From: Torreya grandis
Lineage: Eukaryota > Streptophyta > Pinopsida > Cupressales > Taxaceae
Assembly: GCA_037957365.1 (NCBI GenBank)
Contig: JARHVA010001921.1
Span: 2,225,501-2,289,500, forward strand
Reading direction: 5' to 3'
DNA: 64,000 nucleotides
A model generated the notes under the pieces. It had not been told where the DNA came from. It saw only the letters and a list, made by a program, of their open reading frames with translations, and did no database searches. Both the position numbers and the translations under genes were made by a program. Below, one piece after another: positions 47,330 to 57,791 of the stretch (its first letter is position 1; each line of letters begins with the position of its first letter).

Positions 47330-47860
47330 GGAAACAGTGGACCATGGTATAATGGAAGGTCGTGGAAGGCAGGGAGATGTTGCGTGCAGGATCTGATATG
47401 AAATTAGCATGCAGGAAGAATTCGTTGCGTAGCTGAAAGATCTGTGTAAGATGAGAATGGATGAATCTGATTATGAGACCAAACGTGTATCGAACGACGT
47501 GCATGTAGACATCCTGGTGGACGGCCTCAGAGGCGACGACAGTGAATTTCTACTTGCACACAGGTTCGAGTAAAGTTTTATCCTGTACCATGATCAGACT
47601 TACGCCATTTGTATGCAAGAACCAACAGATTGGTGCTCTCTTTCTTTCACAGAAAATTTAGGATCAAGCGAACGCATATCCACTATGCTTGTATGTGTAC
47701 ATCGCATTTGGGTCATAGATCTTTGCTTCAAGGATCGTTGATCCGATGCCCAGGAGGGCAGATAAATATGGTGTGCAGAGTGTGAGAGAGAAATATTTTC
47801 AATGCCGTAAGGGAAACACACAGGATGTACCAAATACCTTCATCACTGCAAATTGCTCAC
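47330..47860. other. CpG-richer island of unknown function
   Basis: Base composition changes sharply here, with intact CpG words (CGAACGACGTGC, GAGGCGACGAC, GATCCGATGCCC) that are scarce in most of the window outside the youngest elements. Frames exist on both strands: 47310-47504 and 47600-47833 minus, and about 42 codons plus from 47452 reading MRMDESDYETKRV. None matches a family I know. It could be an exon or promoter fragment of a host gene, or a recent insertion. Confidence 0.35.
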
Positions 47861-47983
47861 GGTAATTTTTCCAAGTAAAAGTTTAAACACTATCATCAAT
47901 AGTGCAATCAACTTTAAAAAATTGGATCTATCCCATACAAGATTTTAAGACTCCATAACTGCTCCCATACCAAATGAAATGTT

Positions 47984-48230
47984 TGTATCAGTTTGAGACA
48001 AAGAAACAGACAATAATATATGTTATTTGTTCAACATAGTTGATTACATTATATATAGGCAATCAGATCTCCTATAAGGAGGAAGTCATGTCTTATCAAA
48101 TCTCAAATAACTCCCTATTTAATAATGAATTGTTAATTGGCATATAATACACAAATAATATAATTTATTACATATATTAACAAATTTATTCACGACATTA
48201 ATGTAAGTATTAACTTGATTTTTATAACAA
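47984..48230 (+). repeat. Direct repeat, right copy (partner 45646-45885)
   Basis: See 45646-45885. It is followed at 48231 by unrelated sequence. Confidence 0.6.
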
Positions 48231-49255
48231 ACATTACATAGCTGAGTTTGTTGGATGTTCGTGATATTTTCAAGAATTACTGTTGTGGCACATAATTGCA
48301 CTCTATGAGAGGGTTCTTTAGAGTCTCTCACTCCTAACCACACAAGGGGATCAACTCCAAGTTGTGGGCATCCTATGATTGTGTTGAACATCCAGAAAAG
48401 GCTGGTTTCTCTTGGTAAATCACCTAAACTACTCATTTTACTTGGGAAAAGGGTAGAAGAGCTGCATAAAAATGACTAAAAGCATAAAAAGGGTGATGCA
48501 CCAAACCAAACGACACTCCTAATTGCTCAAAAACAAACACAAAGGCAACTCAAAGATCCCTCACTCACACAATCTCTAACACTAGCTAGTTTGCATGAAT
48601 AGTTCTGAATAAGGCCTTCTAGACAAGGGGTAAAGCATAGAGGAATGGTAAAATTCACGCTATACCTTCACCTATGACTAAAACAACACAAATTCAAACC
48701 TAAAAACACTTTAAACCACCTGAAAAAATGCAAGGAAAAGAGGACAATCACCAAAAAATGAGACTTCTTCACAAGCCAATCATACACAAACTGCTTATAA
48801 CACAAAGTGCGAGATAGGCAAAATAGGTATTCTTATTGCTTCAAAGATTGTTTCTTACAAATTTTGATAGGGTTTACCTTATCAAATGAGAGTATCTCTA
48901 CAGTGAGAATAAAATAGCTATATATAGAAGAAGGAAAGAGAAGGAGGAGAAAGATTTCAATCTTCCATAAATGCGCTTCAACCACCATCTTTTTGGCCAT
49001 CCAATGTAGAAGAGGAGGAGTAAATGTATTTCAACAACCCTCCATGGTGCTTAGGGGCTAATCATGATTTTTCTGATAATATTCTTTGATAAAAAAAGGG
49101 CTTCAATGGCTTTGAATTCTGTAATGATCCGAGTTTAGAAGTCAGCAGGGATTTAACTTGCAAAAGCACTTACAAAGTCCGATTAAATCTCCATTGGGGT
49201 TTTCACTTGAAAAAACACATGAAAATTTCATTTGAATCTCTGTCAGGGTTTTTGG
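48231..49255 (-). other. Unassigned; possible minus-strand promoter
   Basis: Around 48912-48921 the minus strand reads CTATATATAG about 30 bases before CTGTAGAG, resembling a TATA box, preceded by pyrimidine-rich CTTTCTCC-type runs. A minus-strand open stretch ends in this block (48119-48436, SLFWMFNTIIGCPQLGVDPL), unrecognised. From about 49140 diverged forms of the 79-bp array begin. Confidence 0.3.
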
Positions 49256-49334
49256 TAGGCTGGAAAGTAGATATATAAGTGCACTTTGCAACTTTGCAAA
49301 GTGTGCAAAAACCTCCAGTTTCCACTTGAGAGGG
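49256..49334 (+). repeat. 79-bp tandem array, left unit
   Basis: One unit, interrupted at GAGGG by Gypsy-3. More diverged units may extend back to about 49140. Confidence 0.75.
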
Positions 49335-51261
49335 TGTAGAGTAATTTTTACTCTACATTGCTTTCAAATTTTTAGTCGAGCACTGCAATTTTGGTTCTTC
49401 GAGCGAAGCCGCAGAGTTTTGGAGTAGAGGACAGGTTTGTTTTGCCTAAGTGTCATCCTCAGAGCACGGTCCCTTTTTGCCTTTTGTTTCCTTTCATTTT
49501 ATTTTGGCCTAAGTATTGGATTCAAGCGGAAGCGGCCATGTGTCGGCCTCCGAGAGATGAAGATGGATAGCTGGCGACTTCTGAGGACCTCGTTGTAGCT
49601 TTCCAGAGAACCACAAATTGTGCCACGTACCCAGTAGCAGTTAAGGGGAACGTACCATGTGTCAACATCCGCGTATCATAAGAGGCATTCGTGTTTTCTA
49701 TTTTGACAAAAAATTCCAACAAGCTAAGCGACAGAGAGAGCAGAAAGCGCCAGGTGGCAGTTGCGGAGGCCCTGAATTACCTTTTGAATAAGCGGCGAAA
49801 GCCACCACGTGTCGACCACCAAGAGCCTTTGTTTCAATCCTTGGGTCCATGCTTTCCATTCAATGCATAAAGGCGTCATTCATTTTGCTAAGTATCGAAG
49901 TGCAATGGACGCTGCCAAGTGTCACTCTCTACTCCATCCCCAAAATAGCGGAAGGCACCACATACTGCTAGCAGGAGAAGCAGAAGATGCCACGTATCTT
50001 CCCAGAAGCAGCGGAGGTCGCCACGTATCAACTTTCGAGAGATGACCTTCCAGCCTAATCGCCGAATGAAGATTGTGGTGGGTCCCAGATGATATTTTAA
50101 AGAAAGCGGAAGCAACCAGTTGTCATCCTCCGGTGCCTTCTAGGTGATCAAGAGGATTTTTGGAAAATTGACTAAGGGTCCTCTCCCATTACAAACAGAA
50201 CATAGTGCCCGTCTACCTGTTACAGCAAAAATGGAGGGAAATTCGGTGAGAGTTAATTCGAGTAGATGGATCAGTGTACCAGGTAGTTTTTTGGGGCTTG
50301 CAAGCATTGAAGACGTCGTCTGTTTGTGTCCTAAAAATAGAGGTAGAATAGACAGTTGAGCGGCCCAGTAGGTGATGAAATTTGAAATTCAGGCGCGAAG
50401 AGAGGAACTAGTTAGGGATCACCATGTTGCAGTTAAGGGCAGCCGTTCTTCTCCAGCATGGCTTTTCAAAGCATTGAATGTACCAAAGTTCAAATTATTA
50501 TTATTTATTTACGTATCTGGGGATATAAAAGAAGAAGAATTGTAAAATCTAAAGGGAGGGGGGGAATTCTCATAGTTTTAGACTTTCAGAGTTTTTGACC
50601 AATAATATCATTTGCTTTTGTTACATTTTCCTGAGTTGAAAGGTTTATATGACTGTGTGTGTTTATGCATCTTTTGTATGACTGGAAGATTCAATAAGAA
50701 AATTGAACACTATGCCCTTGTTGATGTTATCTGTGTCATTTGCAAAGTAGTCTATGCTGAAGGTTTTCTAGTGTTGTGATTGGAAATGTTTTTTGCTTCT
50801 ATCCTGTTTTCTGGAGTCTGAAGTTCTACATAGTTGTGCGTGACTTCTGTGCCTCTAATGTGATTGGAAGATTCTATTAAGAAGATTGAACACTATGCCT
50901 TTGTTGACAATTCTTGTATCTCAGCAAAAGACTCCCTTGTTGTGAGCCTCTGCTTCTGTTATTCCAATCTTTTACATTGATCATGCACTTGTCTGCTCTT
51001 AAATGTAATAGAATCACATAATAGTTTCACTGTGCTCAGGTTAGGATTAGGATTAATCTCAGGTGCATCGCCATAGTTAGGTTTCAATTCCTACATTTTG
51101 CGTTTCTGTTTAGTCTCCTATCCCTTTTCCCCAACACCCAATACAAAAGAAGAGACTAACTTCTTTAAAATCTAGAGGTTGTTTTCAAGCCGCATTGTCC
51201 CACAGCTTGAAACTTCCCATTGTTGTTGATTAAGAGCTAGCATAATTTTAAGACATCAATA
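49335..51261 (+). repeat. Gypsy-3 5' LTR
   Basis: From TGTAGAGTAATTTTTACTC (itself a 7-bp inverted repeat, GAGTAAT/TTTACTC-like) to CATCAATA (CA decayed to TA). G-box-like words recur every 30-120 bases between 49535 and 50030, including CCATGTGTCGG (49535), CCATGTGTCA (49655) and CCACGTGTC (49805). TATAAAA is at 50524-50530. Confidence 0.94.
50524..50530 (+). promoter_or_regulatory. Probable TATA box of the Gypsy-3 LTR
   Basis: GATATAAAAGAAG stands downstream of the G-box-like cluster and is repeated at 59019-59026 in the 3' LTR. Confidence 0.6.
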
Positions 51262-51266
51262 GTTTT

Positions 51267-51285
51267 TGGCATGCCTGGTGGGACC
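51267..51285 (+). other. Gypsy-3 primer-binding site
   Basis: TGGCATGCCTGGTGGGACC, five bases after the LTR, begins with the TGG complementary to a tRNA CCA end. I cannot name the tRNA with confidence. Confidence 0.65.
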
Positions 51286-51469
51286 AGTCTTGAAGTTTCT
51301 TTTAAGACTGCATGAACCAAAGAGCCACGAGGAGTCAGAGCTGTGGACCAGTCACCAGATTGCAAACTACTGCAAATCTAGGTATTCTTTTGCCGCCTTT
51401 GGTAATTAGTCCAAGAAGAAGGGTTAACCAGTTTGTATCGGTACCAAATATGGGAGCCAATGTCCCCCC

Positions 51470-53090
51470 AAGAAATTATGCAAGCTAGAACACTGGTAGC
51501 CCCTTAATCCTCCCAACACCTCCAGCTATTTGGGACCCTGTTCCAGGAAATGCTCTAAAGGCTTTGCCCAAATTCAGTAGGCAAGACTCAAAAACACCCG
51601 CAGAGCATCTTCAAGATGTATCAGATGTCTGCGCCATACATGGTGTCACAGAGCAAAATGTGGCCCTAAGGTTGTTAGTAGCCTCATTCAAAGGAAAGGC
51701 CTTAGAATGGTATTGGTCCTTGACCCCAAATACCATTTCCACATGAGACCAGCTTGGAGATTTGTTCTTTGAAAGATCTGTAGAAAAAGGTGACAAGTCT
51801 TCTTTACTACAGCAGTTGATCACCATTCAGAGGGGACCACAAGAGGACATGACTGACTTTAACACCAAATTCCAAAAAACCTGGGATAGAATCCTTGTCG
51901 CAGCTAAGTATGGCCATAGTATTCTATCTCAAAGCTTTAAATTCAGATATATCTTTCATGATCTAGTCACTGGGAGGACACACTTTGCTAGCAGCTTATG
52001 ACCTTACGGTCAGAGCTGAGAACCATTTAATCGATGCCAGAAAGTTACCTCCAAGACCTCCCATGCCCATGTTCCCAGAAATCTCCTTGCCTTTACCTCA
52101 AGAAATACCTAAAACTATAGCTCTACCTGTGTCCATGTATCAATACCCTCAACCTTCTGGGAAAGGACCTATCCCTGCTCCATCATCTGAGATGGATGAT
52201 ATCAAAAATATCCTGAGATCATTTTCCAATGAGTTGATTAATATGAAGAGGCAGTAGAATACTTTCCCCAAGCCTCCTTATCAAGTCTATCAAGGAAACA
52301 GGTTCTCATCTCAACCAAACCAATATCAAGGCCATCCCATGCCCATGTTCCCAGAAATCTCCTTGCCTTTACCTCAAGAAATACCTAAAACTATAGCTCT
52401 ACCTGTGTCTATGTATCAATACCCTCAACCTTCTGGGAAAGGACTTATCCCTGCTCCATCATCTGAGATGGATGATATCAAAAATCTCCTGAGATCATTT
52501 TCCAATGAGTTGATTAATATGAAGAGGCAGCAGAATACTTTCCCCAAGCCTCCTTATCAAGGCTATCAAGGAAACAGGTTCTCATCTCAACCAAACCAAT
52601 ATCAAGGCCCTCCAAGGCAAACCAACCATCAGCCAACAAATCAATTAGTTGCAATTCCCACACCCTCATAGACCCTTCCTCCCAACTCAAACAGAGAGAT
52701 GGTTTCGGGCCAAAATAATTATGTGGATGATACTAATGCTTGGTGTTTCCCTTGCAACGATGCCCACACACCTAGAGATTGTCCTAGAGGCAATCTACAA
52801 CAAAGAGTAGCCGAGCAGAGAAGAATGGATGGTCAGTTTGCCGATACCAGTAGCAATCAAGCCTACCAATCTCCTGGCATGTAGAATTCAGTGCTAGTGG
52901 CTCAGATGCAAGGAATGTCCTTACAACAGGAGGAAGAAATAGCCCCTGAACACGCTTTGTTCTCATGGGTTGAGGATGAAAAAGAAGTCTTCTTAAACAA
53001 AGCATCTACCTCCCAGAGGCCAGTAGTGCAGTCTGATTACTATACTAGATCGAAGAGGAGAATGGTAGAGTAGCCCAAAATTGCAAATGG
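51470..53090 (+). pseudogene. gag: Gypsy-3 gag, broken, with internal tandem duplication
   Basis: LPKFSRQDSKTPAEHLQDVS (51561) and LVASFKGKALEWYWSL (about 51680-51725) are gag landmarks, followed by a TGA in place of Trp (about 51745). FNTKFQKTWDRI is at about 51860. A frameshift near 51985 leads to AAYDLTVRAENHLIDARKLP. A Pro-rich segment is duplicated in tandem (52063-52338 and 52339-52614). A zinc knuckle CFPCNDAHTPRDC is intact at about 52744-52785. The frame then runs to protease with stops at about 52669 and 52882. Confidence 0.9.
52063..52614 (+). repeat. In-frame 276-bp tandem duplication in Gypsy-3 gag
   Basis: Two adjacent copies of 92 codons (starting MPMFPEISLPLPQEIP) differ at only about six positions. 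One difference is CAG in the second copy against TAG in the first. Confidence 0.93.
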
Positions 53091-53990
53091 TTGAGACAAG
53101 AATAATCCTCCATCTCAGGGGCAAGGTAATGTTGCTGTCAGACAAAAAGTGTCTCAGCTAGTGCAAGATTAAGGGATTGCTACCTAGATTCAAGAAAGAA
53201 CAAGGTATCCCTATTACCAAAAAACTCGGTCTTTGGGACCTATCAATATTGTGGACCAATTAAAGAAAACTTTGGCACAAGTATCTATATGGGATATATT
53301 GGTTATCCCTAAGCAAAAGACATTACTGCAAGAAGCCCTACAAGGGCCAACAATACCCGAAGGTACAACATCCAAGGAAGGACCTGCAGGAAAGGGAAAG
53401 CTCAAAGATACGGTTCCTCCAATGACAACAACCTTCATGAACAATGCAGTACAAGTAAGTAAATCCAAGCCAGAACCTTTCTATTTGACTCTGATAGTTG
53501 GAAAGAAACTCCTGCATAATGCATTGATAGATTCAGGAGCTAGTACAATTGTGATGCCCAAGAAAATAGCTGATGCTTTGCAAATAAAATATGAACCCCT
53601 TGCAAAGGGAGTTATGCAGTTAGACGGCAAAATAGTGCAAATCATAGGGAGAATAAAATAACTCCCCTTGCAGTTATTCACATGCCCCAACGTAATTGTC
53701 AACTAGGATATAGTTGTCATAGATATTCCTCTTGTTTTTGGTTTATGTTTATCCTGAGACTTTATGGCAAAGATAGGTGGATATATGTCTCTTGACTGGT
53801 CTCACCTCATTCTGAGAACTAGGTATGGTTCAAAGATGAAAATTCTGTCTGAACCACTGCCCAAAGACCACATCACCAATGAACCAACAACAAGATTGGA
53901 AGTAGATCATACCATGATGAATAAAGTAGAAATAAATTTTGTCGAAGAACTAGGAGACTAGACTGAGCATGGTCAAAAAGAAGAAAACAG
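53091..53990 (+). pseudogene. Gypsy-3 aspartic protease, broken
   Basis: The frame from 53233 reads PINIVDQLKKTLAQVSIWDI, then KPEPFYLTLIVGKKLLHNAL and the active site LIDSGAST at about 53525-53550, intact. KIADALQIKYEP and IGRIK follow; stops at 53659, 53704 and 53755. It shares the frame with the downstream RNase H and RT. Confidence 0.9.
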
Positions 53991-54039
53991 CCAGTTGTTG
54001 GCTATGATGTAGAGCGTCCCATATGGGAACTATGACTCT

Positions 54040-54663
54040 AATGGTTTGGGCATATATGTCATTTTTGATGAGGATCAGGTGATCCCAAATGTTATAAGAG
54101 AAGAGGCACCTACTACTCAAGATGCAGAGCTCTGGACTTTGAATTTTGATGGGGCCAGAAGTAAGCATGGTGCTGGAGCAGGGATTTGTCTTACTGCTCC
54201 AAATGGTGATAAAATTTTAAGGGCTATCTGATTCCAATTTGCTTGCATTAATAATGATGTAGAATATGAATCTTTAGTACATGGGCTCCTATTAGCCCAG
54301 AAAAAGGGAATAAAGAACCTAAAAGTAAAAGGAGATTCAGAGCAAGTAGTAAAGCAAATACGGGAAAAGGCAGCAGCCAAGAATGTGAGAATGAGGTCCT
54401 ACGGGCATAGGATTTGGGATTTGATAGAAAATTTTGATGCCTTCAATATTGAAATAATTCCTCGAAGGAAAAACACTAAGGCCGATAGGATGGCTCAAAT
54501 TGACTCACAGTTTGACCTAGTAACCGGCCTATTGGTTAACAATGAGTCAGTAAAAGTTATAGTGAGGCCAACCATCCCAGACAATGATGAGAACTGGAAA
54601 GTGTTTGAGAATGATGCTCAGGTAGTCTCTTTCTTGCAGCAATCAGATGAGTTTGTAGATTAG
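54040..54663 (+). pseudogene. Gypsy-3 extra RNase H (archaeal type), broken
   Basis: ELWTLNFDGARSKHGAGAGI starts at 54127, with FDGA at 54145-54156. Next come NNDVEYESLVHGLLLAQKKG (about 54250-54310), VKGDSEQVVKQIR (about 54330) and RRKNTKADRMA (about 54465-54497). All four metal-site positions (Asp, Glu, Asp, Asp) are retained. One TGA interrupts at about 54229. It is separate from the classical RNase H after RT (55780-56110). Extra RNases H of this type are known in Tat Gypsy elements; their placement upstream of RT is less familiar to me. Confidence 0.85.
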
Positions 54664-55600
54664 TTGCAAACTAAAATTGAAGAGGCATATGGTGATCAGA
54701 TTATCCAATTAAGGACCAATAAGCTCCCTAAAGGATTGATCACCTTAGAAAATTTGTTCGACCCAGAAGATGTAAGCCTGGGAAAGACAAGGTTCCAGAT
54801 AGACAAGGCAGACTATTCCAAAGTGGAGGTGAGTGATGGGAAATGATTAAAGGTTGGAAATTTTGCAACTCTAGAAGAAAAGGAAAGATTGATCAAGTTG
54901 TGCCAAAAGTATGATAGAGTCATAGCCTAGAGCTATGACGACCTTCACGGATACAATAGAGACATTATCCAACATACAATAGAGTTGGCTAAGGGATCCA
55001 AACCCATCAGGCAGAAACAAAGGCCAGTAAACCCAAGGATTGAGCCTCTAATGGTAGATGAGTTGCAGAAGCTTTTAGATTCAAAAATAATATTTCCAAT
55101 CAAGCACTCAACCTGGGTATCTAATCTAGTCCTAGTTAGGAAAAAGAATGGAGATGTGAAACTGTGTGTAGATTTTAGAGATCTAAATAGAGCATCTCTG
55201 AAAGACCACTATACCTTGCCCTCCATGGAACAAATTTTGCAAACTATGGCTGGATCAAAGAGGTTTTATTTACTTGATGGTTTCTCTAGGTATAATCAGA
55301 TTTGGCTAGCTGAGGAGGACTAGTTCAAGATGGCTTTCACTACCAAATGTGGTACATTTGCCTATGCAAAGATGCCATTTGGCTTATCAAATGCAGGAGC
55401 CACCTTTCAACGGGTAATGGACATAGCCTTTGGTGATATTATCAACAAATTCATCTTGGTCTATCTAGATGACCTCACTATTTTCTCAAAAAATACTAAT
55501 GATCATTTTGATCATTTGGAGTCTATCTTCAGGAAGTGTCAGGATTTTGGGATATCTTTGAATCCCAAGAAATGTATTTTTGTTGTACCTTAGGGTAAAA
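54664..55600 (+). pseudogene. Gypsy-3 reverse transcriptase, broken
   Basis: RQKQRPVNPRIEPLMVDELQ (about 55009) leads to the palm. Landmarks are WVSNLVLVRKKNGDVKLCVD, FRDLNRASLKDHYTLPSMEQ, FYLLDGFSRYNQI (55265), MPFGLSNAGATFQRVMD (55372) and the catalytic YLDD at 55462-55473. All three catalytic Asp residues are present. The only interruptions in the palm are a TAG at 55321 and a TAG at about 55591. Confidence 0.94.
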
Positions 55601-56215
55601 TGTTGGGGTACATAGTGTCTAAGGAAGGAGTTTCTATAGATCCTAAGAGGATCACAACTATAATGGACCTACCTCTTCCAGCAAATAAAAAGGTAGTTCA
55701 GTCCTTTTTAGGAAAGATCAATTTTGTCAGTAAATTCATATCTAATTTTGTAGGCTTGGTTAGGCCAATGACACTTTTGCTAAAAAAGGACCCAGTCTTC
55801 AAGTGGACTATAAAAGGAAGGCAATCTTTTGAGGGGATCAAGAAGGCTATCTCAGCAGCCCCAGTGCTCAAGAACCTAGATTTTTCCATGCCCTTCGTGA
55901 TGTATGTCTATGGAGGGGAATCGAGTATTGCTGTTGTCTTAACTCAAAAGAATGACAAGCTAGAGGGGGAGCACCCAATAGCCTTTTTCTTGAGAACTCT
56001 CAGGGATTATGAGACCAAGTACAATTTTGTGGAAAGATAGGCCTATGCCATGGTGAAATCCCTCAAGAAATTCAGGCACCTGATCTCAGGGAACAAAATC
56101 TTGATACTTGTGGCTCACCAAGTGTCAGGGAATACATCATGGAGGGTGAGATTACTAAGAAAAGAGCCAATTGGATCACTAAGATCCTTGAATACAATGT
56201 AGAGGTCTGACCCAC
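55601..56215 (+). pseudogene. Gypsy-3 classical RNase H, broken
   Basis: GYIVSKEGVSIDPKRITTI and FLGKINFVSKFISNFVGLVR form the RT-RNase H tether. VFKWTIKGRQSFEGIKKAIS, LDFSMPFVMYVYGG, IAFFLRTLRDYETKYNFVER and LKKFRHLISGNKILI follow. A stop lies at 56038 and a frameshift at about 56118. In the usual DAS-type first catalytic position the frame reads YGGESS, so the Asp appears replaced. Confidence 0.88.
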
Positions 56216-57592
56216 CAAGTTGGTCAGAGGCAGGGGACTATGCCAATATATGACCCAAGAGCTTGAAAAGCTGTCGCCTGAGGAAGCAGATTCAAAAGGA
56301 GGAACAAAAACAGTGCTAAAGTTACAAGAAATTGATCAAGAATCCTGGGTCACAAATAGGATTCAATTTATGAAAAATGGGGTTTATTTGAGAGAACTCC
56401 CTCAAAAGAAGAGAAGGTATTATAGGATACAGGGAGTTCATTTTTTTTTAATTGAACAAGTCCTTTTTAGAAGAAATTTTGATGGGAAATTGTTGAGATG
56501 TGTAGAACAGGCTGAAGCCAAAAGGATACTACATGAAATGCACCATGGATTATCAGGAGGGCATTTTTCTACAAAAACCATAGCCATAAAGACAAGTGAG
56601 GTAGGATATTTCTAGCCTACTTTATTTGTAGATTGTTATCAACTGGTTAGAAAATGTCAATCATGCCAGCATTATACGGGGATGCGAAGGAATGCAGCCA
56701 TGCCCCTTAGCCCAATAGTTATGGATGATCCTTTTGCCCAGTGGGGTCTTGACTCCATTGGGATGATAAATCCAATGTATAGCATGGGGCACAAATGGAT
56801 ATTAACTTCCATTGACTATTTCACCAGATGGACTGAGGCAGTCCCACTTAAAGAAGCAACAGAGAATGTGATCCTAGATTTTCTAGGGGGTATCACTACT
56901 CACTTTGGGGCTCCTCACACTATCATTTCAGATAATGGTAAAGCATTCTTGGGGTCTAAGGTATATGAATTTTCCTTGAGACATGGAATATATCTAAAAA
57001 CCTCATCTAACTATTACCCTCAAGGTAATGGTCTAGCAGAGTCAACCAACAAGAACATGACAAGACTCATTAAAAGGGTAGGGGCTGACCATCACAAAGA
57101 ATGGCATAAAGCACTTAATCTAGCACTATGGGATGATAGGATCATGCCCAAGTAGGTGATCAAAATATCTCCATATGAACTGGTATATGGAAAGTCTATC
57201 GTGATTCCCCTAAGTTTGGAAATCCCTGCTCTTCAGCTGATCAAACAGATTAAAATTGAAGAAAATGGCCCCAGTAGGTTAGACTCGTAGAACTTCTAGA
57301 AGTTTAGGAAAAGAGGGGTTTAGTCCATGATTCATTGATCGAGCATCAAGGAATGGTGAAGAAGTATTTTGACAAAAGGACTTCAGATCCTAATGTTGAA
57401 GTAGGCTCGATTGTTTTGAAATGGGATGCACAGTTCGCCAAGCTGGGTCGGCACACCAAATTCGAAGTGCTATGGACTGGTCCATATAAAATTCACATGT
57501 GCAAGCAAAGCAATTCATTTGAGTTAGAGTCAATGGAAGGAGAACCTGAAGAGATTCCTATAAATGGAATCTATTTAAAACATTTCAATTGA
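56216..57592 (+). pseudogene. Gypsy-3 integrase, broken
   Basis: The zinc-binding region keeps HEMHHGLSGGHFSTKT (about 56530) and CQSCQHY (56658). The core has GLDSIGMINPM (56746), ISDNGKAFLGS (56927) and NGLAESTNKNM (57030), so the D,D,E triad is intact. The C-terminal module after a frameshift near 57300 reads KYFDKRTSDPNVEVGSIVLK, LGRHTKFEVLWTGPYKI and INGIYLKHFN, ending at TGA 57590-57592. There is no chromodomain and no envelope-like frame. Confidence 0.93.
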
Positions 57593-57791
57593 CCTGGGTC
57601 CCTCATGTATTATAGTTAAATAGTTTCCCTTCTTCGCATTGTTTTCCCGTTGTTTTCCAAATTTGCTTTTAATAAGTGTTCTAAAAATTTGATGATGGCT
57701 CTTTTGAGGCTGTGATTTTCACAATTTTGATCAAGCGGGAGGTGGAGTTTCTTTTTTAGCAAGCTCAAAAGTCCTGAGGGTCACCAGTAAC
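57593..57791 (+). other. Gypsy-3 3' untranslated segment with polypurine candidate
   Basis: AAGCGGGAGGTGGAG at 57733-57747 is the only strong purine tract, but it lies about 44 bases upstream of the LTR rather than against it; CTGAGGGTCACCAGTAAC directly precedes the LTR. Confidence 0.6.

Noticed and set aside
48119..48436. 105-codon minus-strand frame as a host gene
   Set aside because: Part of it lies in the 47984-48230 direct repeat, composition is AT-driven at the C-terminus, and no family motif was recognised.
49809..50359. Frames of 78 and 71 codons repeated at 58290-58852
   Set aside because: Both pairs lie in the Gypsy-3 LTRs. Their presence in both copies reflects LTR identity at insertion, not a gene.
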